A DNA stretch of 64,000 bases. It comes from Lumnitzera littorea (taxonomy: Eukaryota; Streptophyta; Magnoliopsida; Myrtales; Combretaceae). Shown here piece by piece: positions 23,691-36,900 of this stretch; the stretch's first letter is position 1; each line of letters opens with the position of its first letter. Both the position numbers and the translations under genes were made by a program. The DNA is taken from NCBI GenBank assembly GCA_024138015.1, contig JAMXBB010000002.1, positions 46,777,452 to 46,841,451 of the forward strand, read 5' to 3'. Below the pieces are notes generated by a model, which was given only the letters and a program-made list of their open reading frames with translations, made no database searches and had not been told where the DNA came from.

Positions 23691-24345
23691 ATGTTGAACA
23701 TAATACCCATCAGTCTAAGATAGCGTTCAAGTCAAATCCTATCAATCTAATATAATGCTATGCCCATCAATCCAAGATGGCATTCAAGTACTAAGCCCTT
23801 CAATCCAAGATAGTGCTATACCCATTAATCCAAGATGGTATTCAAGTTAAAACCCATCAATCTAAGATGGCGTTTAAGTAAAAGCCTATCAATCTAAGAT
23901 AGTGCAATACCCATCAATCCAAGATGGCGTTTAAGTGCTAAGCCCATCAATCTAAGATAATGCTAAACCTATCAATCCAAGATAATGCTATACCCATCAG
24001 TCCAAGATGGCGTTTAAGTGCTAAGCCCATCAATCCAAGATGGTGATAAGCTTCCAAGCCTATCAATCCAAGATTATGCTTAGTATTCAAGTTCAAACCC
24101 ATCAATCCAAGATGGCATTCAAGTCAAAGGCTATCAATCTAAGATAGTGCTATACCCATCGATCTAAGATGGCATTCTAATGCTAAGCCCATCATTCTAA
24201 GATGGTGATAAGCTTCCAAGCCTATCAATCTAAGATGGTGCTATACTTATCAATTCAAGATAATACTATACCTATCAATCTAAGATGGTTATTCAAGGTC
24301 TACTTTGTTTTCTCCAAAACAACCATATTGTACCGTCTATCTAAG
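23690..24345 (+). repeat. Tandem repeat array before the 3' LTR
   Basis: About 20 variants of a unit built on 'cccatcaatccaagatggcattcaagt' in pieces: cccatcaatc(c/t)aagat, then ggcgtttaagtgctaag or agtgctata. Units vary between about 20 and 35 bp and alternate in higher-order pairs. Hypervariable tandem repeats between the coding region and the 3' LTR are a known feature of Tat/Ogre elements and a known seed of plant satellite DNA. A second, shorter duplication (atctttagagttctagctaac-like, 24350-24425) follows. Confidence 0.85.
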
Positions 24346-24619
24346 ATGGTATCTTTAGAGTTCTAGCTAACTTATAGAGCATTGTCCCGTCTCACATCAC
24401 CTTTAGAGTTATAGTTAACACGAGACACTATGACCACTCTTCTGTCCTTAAAGCGCCCTCTTTCTCTTTTGACATATCTTTCAATGTTCACCTAAATTTC
24501 TAATGGATCAAGCCTAAGACAATAAGCTAATTATAACACTTCTTAGAACAAATTCATTCTCAAGGCTTTTTATTTTTGTAATAAAGTTTTATTTAAACTT
24601 CACCACAAAAAGAAGCAGC

Positions 24620-26933
24620 TATAGACACCCCATTTTTGGCCCTCTATAATTTTAAAGTTTTTAGAATGGTAAAGGGTCTTAATTTAGAAAAAACACAAAA
24701 AATTGAAAATTTAGAAAAGTACAAAAAAAATTAAAAAAATAAAATAATAATAATAAAATAGTTTTTTAGATAGTTTAATTAGAGTAGGTTTTTTTTTTTC
24801 AATTTAGCCTTAATATTTTTTAGGGCCTTAAATAATTAAAAGAGAATAAGAATATTGGGTCTAGGCTTAGATTTGAATCTAACTTAAGCCAACTCGATCC
24901 ATATATGTAGTTTGATTGCATATATAGATAAAGCACAAGCCAACAGCTTGATGATAATATACTCTAACTTGATATTGCATATGACTTAGAAATTTTAGGT
25001 TCAATCTATGGAAGGTGTAAAATGCATCTTTTGTTTTCTTCTATTACTTGGACACTTGTTCATCTCTCATTGGTACATGTGTCTATGCCATCACGTCACC
25101 ATGCTACATCATCATGTCACCTCATCTACCATGTCACCGCTACATCATCGCCATGTCATCGCCGCATTATTGTCACATCATGTCATGTCACTTACCACAT
25201 CATTGCTATATAACCTCCTTATCATCACCACGTCATGCTATGTCACTATCACATCAATGTCGTATCATTTACTAACTTACTTCTAAGTATAGTAGGCATA
25301 CTCTTATACACATTAGACATACTCCAATACACTCCTATGCGTAATAGGCACACTCTTGGTACATGTTAATTATGTTTTTCCATGCGCAGCTTTGTATTTA
25401 GCATCACATATAGTCCAAGTTCGCCTAGCCCAAACATGAAAGATAATCATACTATATTTAATATTTTCCATCCTTAACTCAACCACGATATCTATAAATA
25501 GGGGATTTTACTACAAACCATCAACTCATCACTCATAATCACTTAAATCCATTCACAACGCCACTCTCTCTCTCTCTATGCGACCCCTTTTTCTCTCTTT
25601 AGGATTCATGCAAACATGAAGCTTTACGAACTAGGATAAGTTGTGCTAAAAACTCTCCACAGCGAGAGCTTTCCAACCCGACGTAACCACTTTAGCACCC
25701 AACTCCAACCCGTGCAAACTCTAGTTTGGTTTGATTCTACTTTGGTTTGATTCTACTTTGGTTTTGATTTGTGTTTTATTCTCCGTATTTTGTATTTTTT
25801 ATTTATTTTTGTAATATTGTACTTTTTTTTATTGTTGTTCTTGTTATGATTGTATTCTATTTGCAATTGTAAAAAGAAAAAGAAAAGAAAAGAAAGAAAG
25901 AGAAAAAGGATAGAGACACATAGTTTATTTACTTATTTCAAAACATAAAACAACAAATAAATAAATAAAATAAACATAAAAATAAATAATAAAAACAAAA
26001 AAGTTTATCACTTAGGAAAAATAATTTTTTACAATCAAATAAATAAACTCTTTTCATATTTAGGGCTTTTTGTAGAATTTTTTTTCTTTAAGGCATATTT
26101 TGTATAATTTAGACATCTTTTTTATGATTTAAGCATATTTTCCATGGTTTAGGTATTTTTTCCATGGTTTAGGCATATTAGCCATGGTAATTACATATTT
26201 CATGAAAAGTTACATTTAGGTATTTTAGGATTTTTCTAAAAAGTTTTATCACTTAAAAATTCTTTTTTTTCAAATAAATAAATGGACCTTTTTTTCAAAA
26301 ATTAAGATATTTTATAATTTTTCCAAAAATAAAATCACCAAATTAAGACACTTTCTCTTTAGGTGTTTTTGTTAAATAAAATTAAATGACTAAAGAACTT
26401 AAAGTTGACCATTTTTAAAATTAAAAGAAATCAACATGTTTAAAATTTTATAAAAAGAACTATCTAAGTTTGACCTTGAATAATAAATACGTAGATACCT
26501 ATAGAACGAGGGTAAAAAATGAAAAAACTCATTTTTCCACTTTAGTTTAAATTGTTCAAATTTGTTAACCGATTATTAAATTTCATTTTTCTAAAATAAT
26601 TTTTGAAAGGTAATTTTAAGATATTAAGTCTAAAATTATAAGGTTGATAGTAACTGTAAGGATTTAAAGAATCTAACTCTCGGACTCAATTTTTTTGTTC
26701 TTAAAATTGTTTATAAAATTGGTTCTATCAAAAAAATCAATAACTAAATTATAACCAATCCACTTAAACTCTGTTTCCCAACTTCGATCAAGTAATGACT
26801 CCAAAATGTTTTCAAAAATAAAAGAACCGGTTTTCTTTAAACTTTAATCGAAAGTCAGTAGTAAACAAGTAAGATTTAATATTGATCGGTTTAAAAAAAA
26901 CTAATTTATAAAATTGGGAAAAAATCAAGTTCA
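24620..26933 (+). repeat. 3' LTR of the gag-only Tat-like element
   Basis: Starts ctatagacaccccattttt (degraded TGTAGACACCCC) after a purine-rich tract (caaaaagaagcag) that could be the polypurine tract. It ends ...caagttca. It matches the 5' LTR but lacks the MITE. The TATA box TATAAATA is at 25493-25500. A 16 bp direct duplication (ctactttggtttgatt) lies near 25737-25768. Confidence 0.8.
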
Positions 26934-29900
26934 ATGGCATTACTCCTTACCCCCCACTCCCCAATCTAATGCACATGAAACCAACCTCCTCGGCTCATTT
27001 TGGCGTTCGGATCAAGTTGTGAGGCAACCGTCATGCATCCTTACCACATACATGAAGTGCACATGATCAGGTCAAGTGACTCGAATCTAACCTTGATACT
27101 CCCCATATCGACTGATGCAACCCATGTGTGCCTACATCAAGGTATGACCCATTTGCCTTTTTTTTCTTTTTCCTTCTCTTCCCTCTTCCTTTTCTTTTAC
27201 ATAACAAAAAAAAAAATGGGAAAAAAAAGTTTTTCCCTATTTTTTCTTCTTAAAACATTTTTCTTTCTTTTTTATTACGTAAATTATTTTTCAAAAGCCT
27301 TTATTTTTTTAATAAAATGTACATAAATAAATTATTTTTAAGTACATAGAAAAATAGATAAATGAATAAATAAATAAATGAGTAAAAAAAAATATATATT
27401 ACTATTAAAAATATTGTTTAATCACGTAGAAAACTTTTTTTCCCAAAAAAATAAAATTAAATTAATAAACCCTTTTCAAAAATTAAGTTTCATTTCTAAA
27501 ATTTCCCAAAAAATAAAAATAAAAACAACAATTCCCCCATTCACACACCTCTAGTAGCCATTACCTATTCAACCGACTTCCACCCATCATGGGAAAAGCG
27601 CAACTCCCTAAGTAGCTACGAGAGAACATGAAAGCAGCAATTAGTAACATAGCATGTCTTTAATATTTAAAAGACCAAGTTGAAAAACTTACCTCATAAA
27701 GATGTCAGTATGCTTATTGTATAACGTCTGTCCCCCTTCTTTGAACCTCTCCTTAATCTCTTTAAGGCCATGAAGCAACATAATCTTAGACGGTAGTTTA
27801 GTACATACCTTTATAAGTCTCAAAGGCAAAATCACTGTAATAGAACCTCCAGTCGAGAATAAACATGAGCCCCTGCTGGAGACAGGAGGAGAATTGTCAA
27901 CGGGCCTAATCTCTAGCAAACACATGCGCTAACAGGTATCCATCCTCTCAATTGCTTACCTCGTAAACTCTCCCATTGCTCACTCCATAGGGGGACTATT
28001 TCGTTTGAATCGAAAGAGGTGTTGAGCTCGGGTCGACAGTGCCTATAACTTAGACCATATCCTCAACTTGGGTCGATTTTAGAAGGAGGAGAGAATGAGG
28101 CCAAAATGTGCTATTTTGGTAAGGAGACATCCAGCTTTAGGGCACTAGAGAAGGCAAATGTAAGTTTTACTACTTTTATCTAAGGTTTCACATTAGGATT
28201 TTAAGGTTAGGGTGTTTGAGTTAAGGTTCTTGTATTGCAACGATTAGATTTGTTTAGAGTCATCAATCAGATTTCAGAATTCGATTTAGGGTGTTAACCT
28301 TATGTTTTAAGTTTCCATTTGTTTGGACCGGTTGATTTTAGAGAATATCTTAATTGACACTTTTTGGCGATTCTAACCCCATTAAAGAATCCACAAGGTT
28401 TACAGTTTGTGTTCCAAATTGGCAATCTTACTTACACTATTTTAGACTATATATTTTGATGGATATCATTACTTTGTTTCTTAGTATACTTCTCAAGTAT
28501 ACTCTTTTGATAGGTGTGGGGGGTCCAAATTGAGCTCAATATTGGTGTAATTACCCAAGAAAATATTACCCCGCCAACCATTGCTTCAACACTGAGAAGG
28601 ACTAAACAACCAATTAGAAGACATCATATTCATCATAATACTTAGAGCCCTATAGTCCTTGTGAGTTAGAGAACTATGGATATTAACTTTGCACATCCTC
28701 ATAAGCAAACAAAGAGGAATAGACAATCTAATATTGTGGACTTAGGTGAGTGAGCTATAGTTTTTGGAGCTCTATTTTATTATTTGGTGATGCACACATG
28801 GATTATATGGTGTAGTTGGTACTTAGGAGCTCTTCTTTCCTTTTCTTTTCATTTTTTTTCCAGACCCAAAAAAAAAAAAAAAAACTCATCTTTTATTTAT
28901 TTATTTGGGGTACTTGTTGTGGATAGGCCCTTTCATGTTCACAAGCTTTTATATTTTGTTACTCCATAACCAAGTAATTTTATTCTATAGGCTTTTGTGC
29001 TGTTAGGTAAAATAACAAGTTCACAAAGTTCGTTACTTTTATGCTTCAGGCCCAAATAAATAAAAAAAAATTAAAAAAAAAAAGGAAGTATGTTACTTTC
29101 ACGTTATTATATATAGTTTCTTCAAAAATAAATAAATAATAGCAGGGATAAACTTTAGGAAATTAAATAAAAAGAAATGCATCTATATATATAATGCAGG
29201 GAACATGTCATCTTTTAGGATTTGCTAGATATTATTCAATTTTTGTTCCTAAGAAAAAATACATCTACGTGTATAACGCAGGAACGGGTCAATGTGGTGC
29301 TCCCAATTGTCAAAGGATATCTTGGAACCAAGAAAAATTAAACGTTTGTTGAGATTATAAAATTATCCAACATGGGACTCACCAAAGGCCAAAAACTCCC
29401 TAGAAGCACCATCTTTCTAGTTTGCTCGGAGCAATTGCAGCTACATAATTGTTGGTGCTTTTCAACTTAGGTTTCCTTATGTTTGCGACTATCATGAATT
29501 GTGCCTGTGACAATTGAGGAAACTCACGTATATATATTTTTCATACCATACGAATAAAAATAATTATATGACTATATATAACAATGTCCATAGTTATAAT
29601 TGAAGAAGCTCATATTTCTTTTTCTTTTTCTTTCACACCTCGAATCCAATAATAACCGTCGAAAACATTGACCCACCGGTTGCAGGCTTTGTCGCTTCCA
29701 AATCAAAATCATCTTAGAGTTGATTCAAACGAGTATGTAGTATTACATACAAGTGGATCAGTTAAATATAATGCAAACTTGGTATTACAATAGCTATTGA
29801 CACCACAATGCAATAGTTCAAGTCTACACCATTTATTTCAAACATCATAGAACACAAACTTATCATTGCAAAACAAAATTAGTCTTACTCTAATATCCAG

Positions 29901-31397
29901 CATTTCACATAAAAACTAATCTAATTACAAAAATTAAAACACACAACCAGATATTGGACCTAATATATAATGAAGGTCTAATAAAGTTGTCGCATTCTTG
30001 AATGAACAAACATGCTATTATTGTCATTCCACATCATCAAATGCACTACAATAACAACTATGAAGAAGACCAATCATGAAAGAGCCAAATACTAAGCCGA
30101 TAGCATCACCTTTTTTCTTTCTTTCTTTCTTTCTTTTTTTTGTTTTTGACTTCACACTTTTCTTTAAGAAAGCGAGTCTTTCTTTTATGGCATTCAATTC
30201 AACTTGATTGCCATTAAATTTTATTCTTCAATCACATCATGGACACTTGATGAGAAGTCATTATTAGGCTATCCACTTAAAGAATGCACCATGCCCTTCA
30301 CTTATACAATGCAAACCTCTCCCTTTAATTTAGTTTTGTACAATTGGTTTGCTCGGCAATATTTCATATGACACACACTGATTATGTAGCTTTAGTAGAT
30401 GATGGTACTTACATGACTTTGGACTGTCACAAAATTCTTACCTAGCCTTCTTTTAGCTTGCAATTCATCCATCATCTACTTACGTATTTGTAGTTCTTTT
30501 GAAGTTAAAAATCGAAGTAAACCTAAAGATAATGAGGCAATGCAAAATAATCAATACATATACAAATGGCAAAATATAAATACATGATCTATGTTTTTGT
30601 ACATTTACAAAGAAGTGATCTATCGGTTTTTTCTTTATTTTTTGTAATGAAGAAATGACTTGTGTTTTTTAATTTTTTATTAATCAAATTTAGGGGGCTT
30701 ATGGCAACTTCATTGGCTAGTTCTTATTATTAAATAATTTAAACTAATAATATAATTAAAAATTATTTAAATATATAAATAAAATAAGAAAAAAAGAAGT
30801 AAATTAAAGAAAAAACCAAAGCAATAGCAATAATCATGTATAAGCCACTTATTGGCCATCCCCCTAATCTTAGGGTGACCAACAAGAGGCCTTACCGTGA
30901 CCTACCACCAAAGGTGGGTTGGATGACCTACATAAGAGTAGTAGGTATCTGCTAACCAACATTTTAAAAATTTGAATCGGTTAAAATTAGGTCTTGCAAC
31001 CTAACTTCAACCCATTTAGGTTTTCACACATTTTTCTTTATTTTTTTAGTTTTAGGGGTTTCACAACCCACCTATTGTGGAGCCAACACATAGTGGTAGA
31101 TCATAACCCACATCATGTTGTAAGGAGTGGCCAACAACTACCTTAGTGGGGTTGTACAACTTAACCCCTATCTCTCCAGTGGAGGTTGACCATCCGTAGC
31201 CTTAGAGTAACCAAAAATAGCTATTGTCTCTTTTTTTTTTTCCTATTATTTTTTCTCTCTTTTTTTCTAATTTTCTCTTCTTTTTTTTATAAAATATATT
31301 ATTCATATTTTTTAATAATTTTGTTTACCAATAGGAACACACTATCTATCCCTTATATATAATTAATATAAAATTAAAATCTCAAATCATATATTTG

Positions 31398-31439
<42 letters not shown>

Positions 31440-33200
31440 AAAAAGTCAAGTCACCTTTTTGCAAAAATATGATAATGTAGGTCATATGTTTGTAGTCAAA
31501 CATAAATTGAAAGACTAATAAAATAAACGATGAAGGTGAGCATGGCCGCAAAATATAAAACATCTCATCATCCTCGTACTACAAAACTGCAATCACAAAA
31601 TAATGTTTGATATCAATACTAGCTACCACTCATCATAATTTTAAGGTGTTACCATGGAGAGGTATAGATGTTGATATCAACTATTTGATTGATACCAACA
31701 AAATAATTAAGAAAAAAAAAATATATAGATGGTTGTTGGTAAGAGACTTTGAGAATAGATCCCTTAGATTCTTAGTGACTTGAAAGGATCTTAGGCCGAC
31801 TCGTTTTGGCCCCATGTCCTCCATGCTTATCACTCAATTGTCTTGTCCCTACTAGTGACCTACCTAGATAAGGCTCTCATAGATAAAAGAAAGTGCTACC
31901 CCAAGACCAACCTCCCTAGGCTAAGGATGAACAAAAGGGAATACTAGATAAGGCTCCTTGACTTGGTTTATAGTACAACCCCTAAAGATTCAAGCTACGA
32001 TTGTCAACTCGGCATCCAATTCCTATATTTAGTGGATATTCCATTGTGGGAATGTGCACCATATATTCTCTCTAGCTTTCTACTATAAATAAAGGAATTC
32101 TACTAACAGTAAACCACATTCATCCACTCTAACTCTCAAGCTTTCTAAGTGTTCTTAATTACTTGCATTCATGGTTTCTCTTCTTAAATACTATCTAACT
32201 TAAATATCAAAGTGACTACAACGAACAACATTCCTACACTACTCACCTTGTCTTGTTTTATAGGCTCATACTTGGCTACTTCAAGGTCCAACTCTTCTCA
32301 CTTTATGAACAAAATCTTAAAGATAACAATGGGGAATAAAAAGAAATTGACAGAGAAATAAAGAGTAGGAATTGTTACATCTGATGGTAAAAGATGAGAT
32401 ATACATATAATTAATCCAAAACCCTAAACAACAACCTAAAAACAAAAAGAGAAAATGAAACAAAAACCTACCGGCATAATAAATATGACTTCAATTAAGG
32501 TTTTGACTAAAATTTTGGGATTTTTAATCATTTCTTCATGGACTAGAGTTTCTATTTAGGGGATATAAGTTTTTCATTTTGTGTATGTATGTGCACACCT
32601 GTTGAGTTTTGGTCTTCACATTTAATTAGAATGAAACAACAATGATGTTATTTCTCTTATACTATAGGTGGGTTTTTTTATTAAAAAAAAAAAAATCGAG
32701 TGGAGTTGGTTTTTACTCAGTATTAAATTCCGCCAATAGCCACATTAGCATCCGCATCTAAACTAATTGTGCCACATTAGGTCAATTTAATAGGATTGCA
32801 ATGATATTGCATCAAAATAGCTAAATATAACGTTAATTCCTTATTATAACTATTGAAAAATTCTACATGAAAAACTCAAAATATACCATGTTAATAAATT
32901 AGTGGAAAATGCCCCAATTTTTTCCATCAAATTGTGAATCTGACATTTACCGTAGTGTCAGTGTACGATTTCATCAATTTTAGAACCGTTAACAGATATC
33001 GAATTAATCAAGCAAACACCAAGTTTATATAAGGGATTATATTAATTAGTTTTTTATACTTGAAAATAAATGTTCAACACAAGAAATTTAAAAATCGTGT
33101 CAGACTATCTAATCCAGACTGAAAACTTAAAATCCTAACCGGACGGTTTCCAATTGAATGCAACCCCATCTGGAGAATTAGAAAAGTAGCTCATTTCAAA
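26934..33200. other. Intergenic stretch without a recognisable gene
   Basis: A+T-rich sequence with poly-A/T tracts, a (CTTT)n run near 30112-30139, a (TA)n run near 31398-31436 and short duplications (29210-29290). A minus-strand open stretch at 27689-27925 (78 codons) resembles nothing I recognise. The part 30860-31210, with repeated 'gtgacc', 'aaggtggg' and their complements, looks transposon-derived but I cannot classify it. Confidence 0.5.
31740..32300 (+). repeat. Possible LTR fragment with promoter
   Basis: The layout resembles a plant LTR: a TATA-like box (TATAAATAAA, 32084-32093), then a CA/CT-rich leader (cattcatccactctaactctc). No partner LTR or coding region was found nearby, so this is weak. 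Confidence 0.3.
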
Positions 33201-33953
33201 TGCCAGACGGTACAAAATCTTTGCCACAAAGACTACTTGAATCCTTATTTCCTCAATAATGGATAGCATTTCAAATGTTATTTCGCATTTATAGCGCAGC
33301 CACTCTCAGTCATTTAGAGAAGCACCTCGGCTTAAACTCGCTTTCCTGCATAAGGACTCTTCCTCAAGGAAAGTATTTTCATGGAAATCGCATGGTACAG
33401 AGTAATTACCAAAGATGCAATCCCACTTCAGTTAGACACAGATCATCAGTAATAACGAATTCTATAATAGTGGGAAATCCCAGGCTAGTCAGTCACACAC
33501 TCGGCAAAATGTCATTTGACTGCATCGGTGACATGTAAAATCCGCCTGGATACACGCAATTACCAGAACCATGATTAGTAGGTTCCACGCTGACTATCGA
33601 ATTGACAAGCATAGTCAAATATTCACCTGGAAGGGGTGTCTCTTAAGTTATCATAAATCCCCTCTAATAGCATACAACATATTCGCATCTCAATTGTAAA
33701 ATTTTTGTATCATACAACAGTAGCTGCTATAAGAACCTCAACTTGGGCTCAACAGCCGTGCATCAATTATCAAAAGCTGCCATTTCCACCTCAATATCAA
33801 TATTTTCTCACCATTTCCTCTCTACATTCTCGTGCTGAAAATTTTGTAGGAGAGGCCTTGCCTTTTCTATTTTGCTGCAGAACAACATAACCTCTCCACT
33901 ATGAAAATTTCCAACTCAAATGCTCTGCAGGATACAGTGAGAAGGATCCCAGA
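33200..33953 (-). other. 3' untranslated region of the kinase gene (approximate)
   Basis: Sequence after the kinase stop codon at 33954-33956 on the minus strand. It has stops in all frames and a moderate A+T content like the gene's other transcribed non-coding parts. The exact polyadenylation site cannot be placed. Confidence 0.5.
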
Positions 33954-36900
33954 TCAACAAACAGTACGCCCATAACATATTGCGGCAATATATAGATTCT
34001 TTGACCATTTCTCCTGCACCAAAGAAAGAAGAAATATCAATCCCTTTAACAAACAACTAAAAAAACAATATCGGAAGATGGGAAAATAGAAAAGAAAGCT
34101 GCATTCAGAAAAGGGGCCATTGTATTAGGTCTCGACGATTACTTTGAAGCTCAAGATAAGTTTGCAAGTGTCTTAGCAGCAACAACTCAAGAAAAAGGAA
34201 ACAGACACCATGTGCAAGAAACATTATACAAGATGAACACTTATTTGATTGCCCTCTGCTATAAGCTTGGAAGTCGGAAGCGACAAATTAAGCATCAAGG
34301 AATATCCAATCAGAAAAACCTAATAAAGGTCAAAAGCCGAGTAACATACCTTTACGTGTGTGCTAGGAAAAGCCGATGTTCGCAAGGTTTCTTGAGTCTC
34401 ATCCATCACCTTTCTCTTTGGTATGCTCAAAATGAATGCAGCTTGGTCAGCAGTGGCAGCCATGGATGTTATCCTGTAACCACTCTCCCATCGGCGGTGT
34501 ATTCCTTCACTTGGGTATAAAAAGTCAAGCTCCACAACCTTGCAGAAGCATGAGCAGAAAGATCATAAGATTTGAGACTCACCTAGGCATTGGAAGTAAG
34601 GAAGGAAAAAAAAAAGAAAATTTCAAAGATAGTCAAATGCATCTAAAGTGCAAAGGGCAAGGCATACACCTCCACATCTGATCTGAGTGGTCCAACCATA
34701 CCTGATCTGAATATCCAGAATTTCTTGACATGACTACTCCCCAGCGACTGCCAGCAGTCGTCATGGAAGTGACATGGAATCCTTCTTTCCATTTCTTATT
34801 TATCCATTTGAAGGGAAAAGAATCACTCACTTTGTACGATTGCTGGGTGTATGGGGTTCCTGCAGCACCAAAAAGAGTCTTAGTATTAGCTAGAGAGCCC
34901 CTTGGCAACCAATGGAAGTTTACACAGTCAAAAAGAATAGATAACTATAACATGTTGTAGACTCATTCCTTGAGAAGTACCACTATAGGAAGAGTAAATG
35001 CTTTGGGCTTTATTAATGTTACTTTTACTATTATGGGTTCTTATTTCAGAGCAGGAAACCTTTGTTTACAGAGCTTGAATCTTTATCCATACTAATATGG
35101 GAGCCAGAAGTTATGTCCTTTTCTAATCGTCAATCAAGAGAGGAGGGGTTTTCTCTTAATGAGCCCTCAAACCTGAATTCCCGAACACTAATATACCATT
35201 TGTCACATCCATAAAGGAAGGAACTCCAATAACAACAAAAACTAGTTCTAAATTACCCAGCCAATCACCCTCTGGCTGGAGTGCACAGCATCGGATGACA
35301 TTATGAACCCACCACAGTGAAGAAGGTAACTGAATAGGGACATAGAGAAGAAAAAACCATCAACACATATCCAGTCAATGCCCCCACTAGCTTGACAAAA
35401 TTTTAAGTGAAAAACAGATCCAGAAACAGGATATATAGAGAGACTGATGACAGATGGTATATTTTTAGCAATGTATGTACCACCAAGAATTTTTCTAGAA
35501 GCAGTTAAAGGCTTAAGTGAATACAAGCACATCGTGGCTAACACATCGGTAGAGCTTGTGATGAAGCCTCAGACAATATGATATTCACAACACAGCACCG
35601 TTAAAGAGACATGTAGATACTTGCTATCTTGCAATAACCAGCAAAAATAAAATAAATGAAAAGGTTCAGGAACATGTAATTGAGTTGGCAATTAGAACTC
35701 TCAGAAAAGTTCCTATTTTGTTCCTAGGAGAGTTGTTGCACATAAAATCTATACCTCCGTTTGCCTTCTGAGTAACTTTCCTATTCTTTAATGCAATACT
35801 TTTTTCTCTCTCTTCGTTAATATACATGCTTCTGAAGTTGGCTTACACTTATAAAATTTAATCGAAATGAACAGTTGCTACCAACCTTTTGACATAACAA
35901 CTAAGGAGCTCCCATTTGTTGCTCCAGCTATGGCGCTTATATAATAATTTCTTTCCCACTGCTCCATAATCCAATCCTTTGGAAAAGAAACAAAGTGAGA
36001 TTGATCAGCCATCCCACTACTTAAGAATTGTTCCACCCTAATAACCAAGCCACATCAAAAACTACCTTATGCAGGAAAACAGCTGACAGGTCATAGACTT
36101 GGGAAGAAAAACCTGTTCCCGCATCCATAATCAAAGCCCACAGATTTGATGCTGAAGCCACACAGCTGATGTATAATCCATCTTCATTTCCCTTGTCAAC
36201 ATGCTGGCTTAACCTTGAGTCCGCTACATTGTAGTGATATCTGTAAATTTGAAGAAACAAATTGCCATGATCCTGATGAAGCATTCTTTTGATAATTAGA
36301 AAAGTACAGAAGAATACTGTATAATGGCCATGAAAAGACCACTCATGGACTAGCCTGCAAGAATATCTTCAATGCATATGAGAATTTCAAAAAAGACCCT
36401 GCATAACTATATAAAGATACTCTGGTCTACAACAGGTTCATAAAAACAACGAGCTGAAACATCTTAAAATGTTTAATGCAAGTAGCTACCACCTCTCTAT
36501 GCACCAGTAAACAAATCTTCCATAGGAGATAGTTGCCCAATAAGTTTTACCTGTATGCACAGGATTTTCATTTACCAAGTATAACAAGGTTCAAATTTGA
36601 GCGTGAGCAATCATTTTTCCTTCACTTAAACAATTTCTGAACATAGTTACTAGAAGCAACTTATGTGATAAACTACTATTCATAATCATTAATTACAATG
36701 TATATTCTCCTTAACAAACACCAAAATAGAGCATAAAACAAGCAATGTGGCAATCCAAGGCATCATGGTGCAATTTAACAGCAAAAGTGGCAATAATGCA
36801 TATGTAAGTGCCTTAACTTATGATTTCAAATAGTTTAGTGTGTAAACATTCAAAAATTAAATTTTAATGTCTCAAACTTTGAAATCTGTTCAAACAAGTG

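Larger units (their letters stand above)
15779..26933 (+). mobile_element. Tat-like LTR retrotransposon with gag but no pol
   Basis: An 11.2 kb plus-strand element with long LTRs (15779-18459 and 24620-26933), remnants of an upstream ORF and of gag, and no protease, RT, RNase H or integrase visible between 21830 and 24619. A tandem-repeat array lies just before the 3' LTR, as known for Tat/Ogre elements. The 5-mers at the outer edges (ttggc at 15774-15778, atggc at 26934-26938) match at four of five positions and may be the target duplication. It looks like a non-autonomous gag-only element that would need enzymes in trans. A large internal deletion of an autonomous Tat element is the alternative. 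Confidence 0.7.

Noticed and set aside
23690..24345. CRISPR-like array
   Set aside because: Units are degenerate, spacers are not unique, and this is a plant retrotransposon 3' region.
27689..27925. 78-codon minus-strand frame as a gene fragment
   Set aside because: I recognise no family and see no splice context. Kept only as a remark in the intergenic entry.
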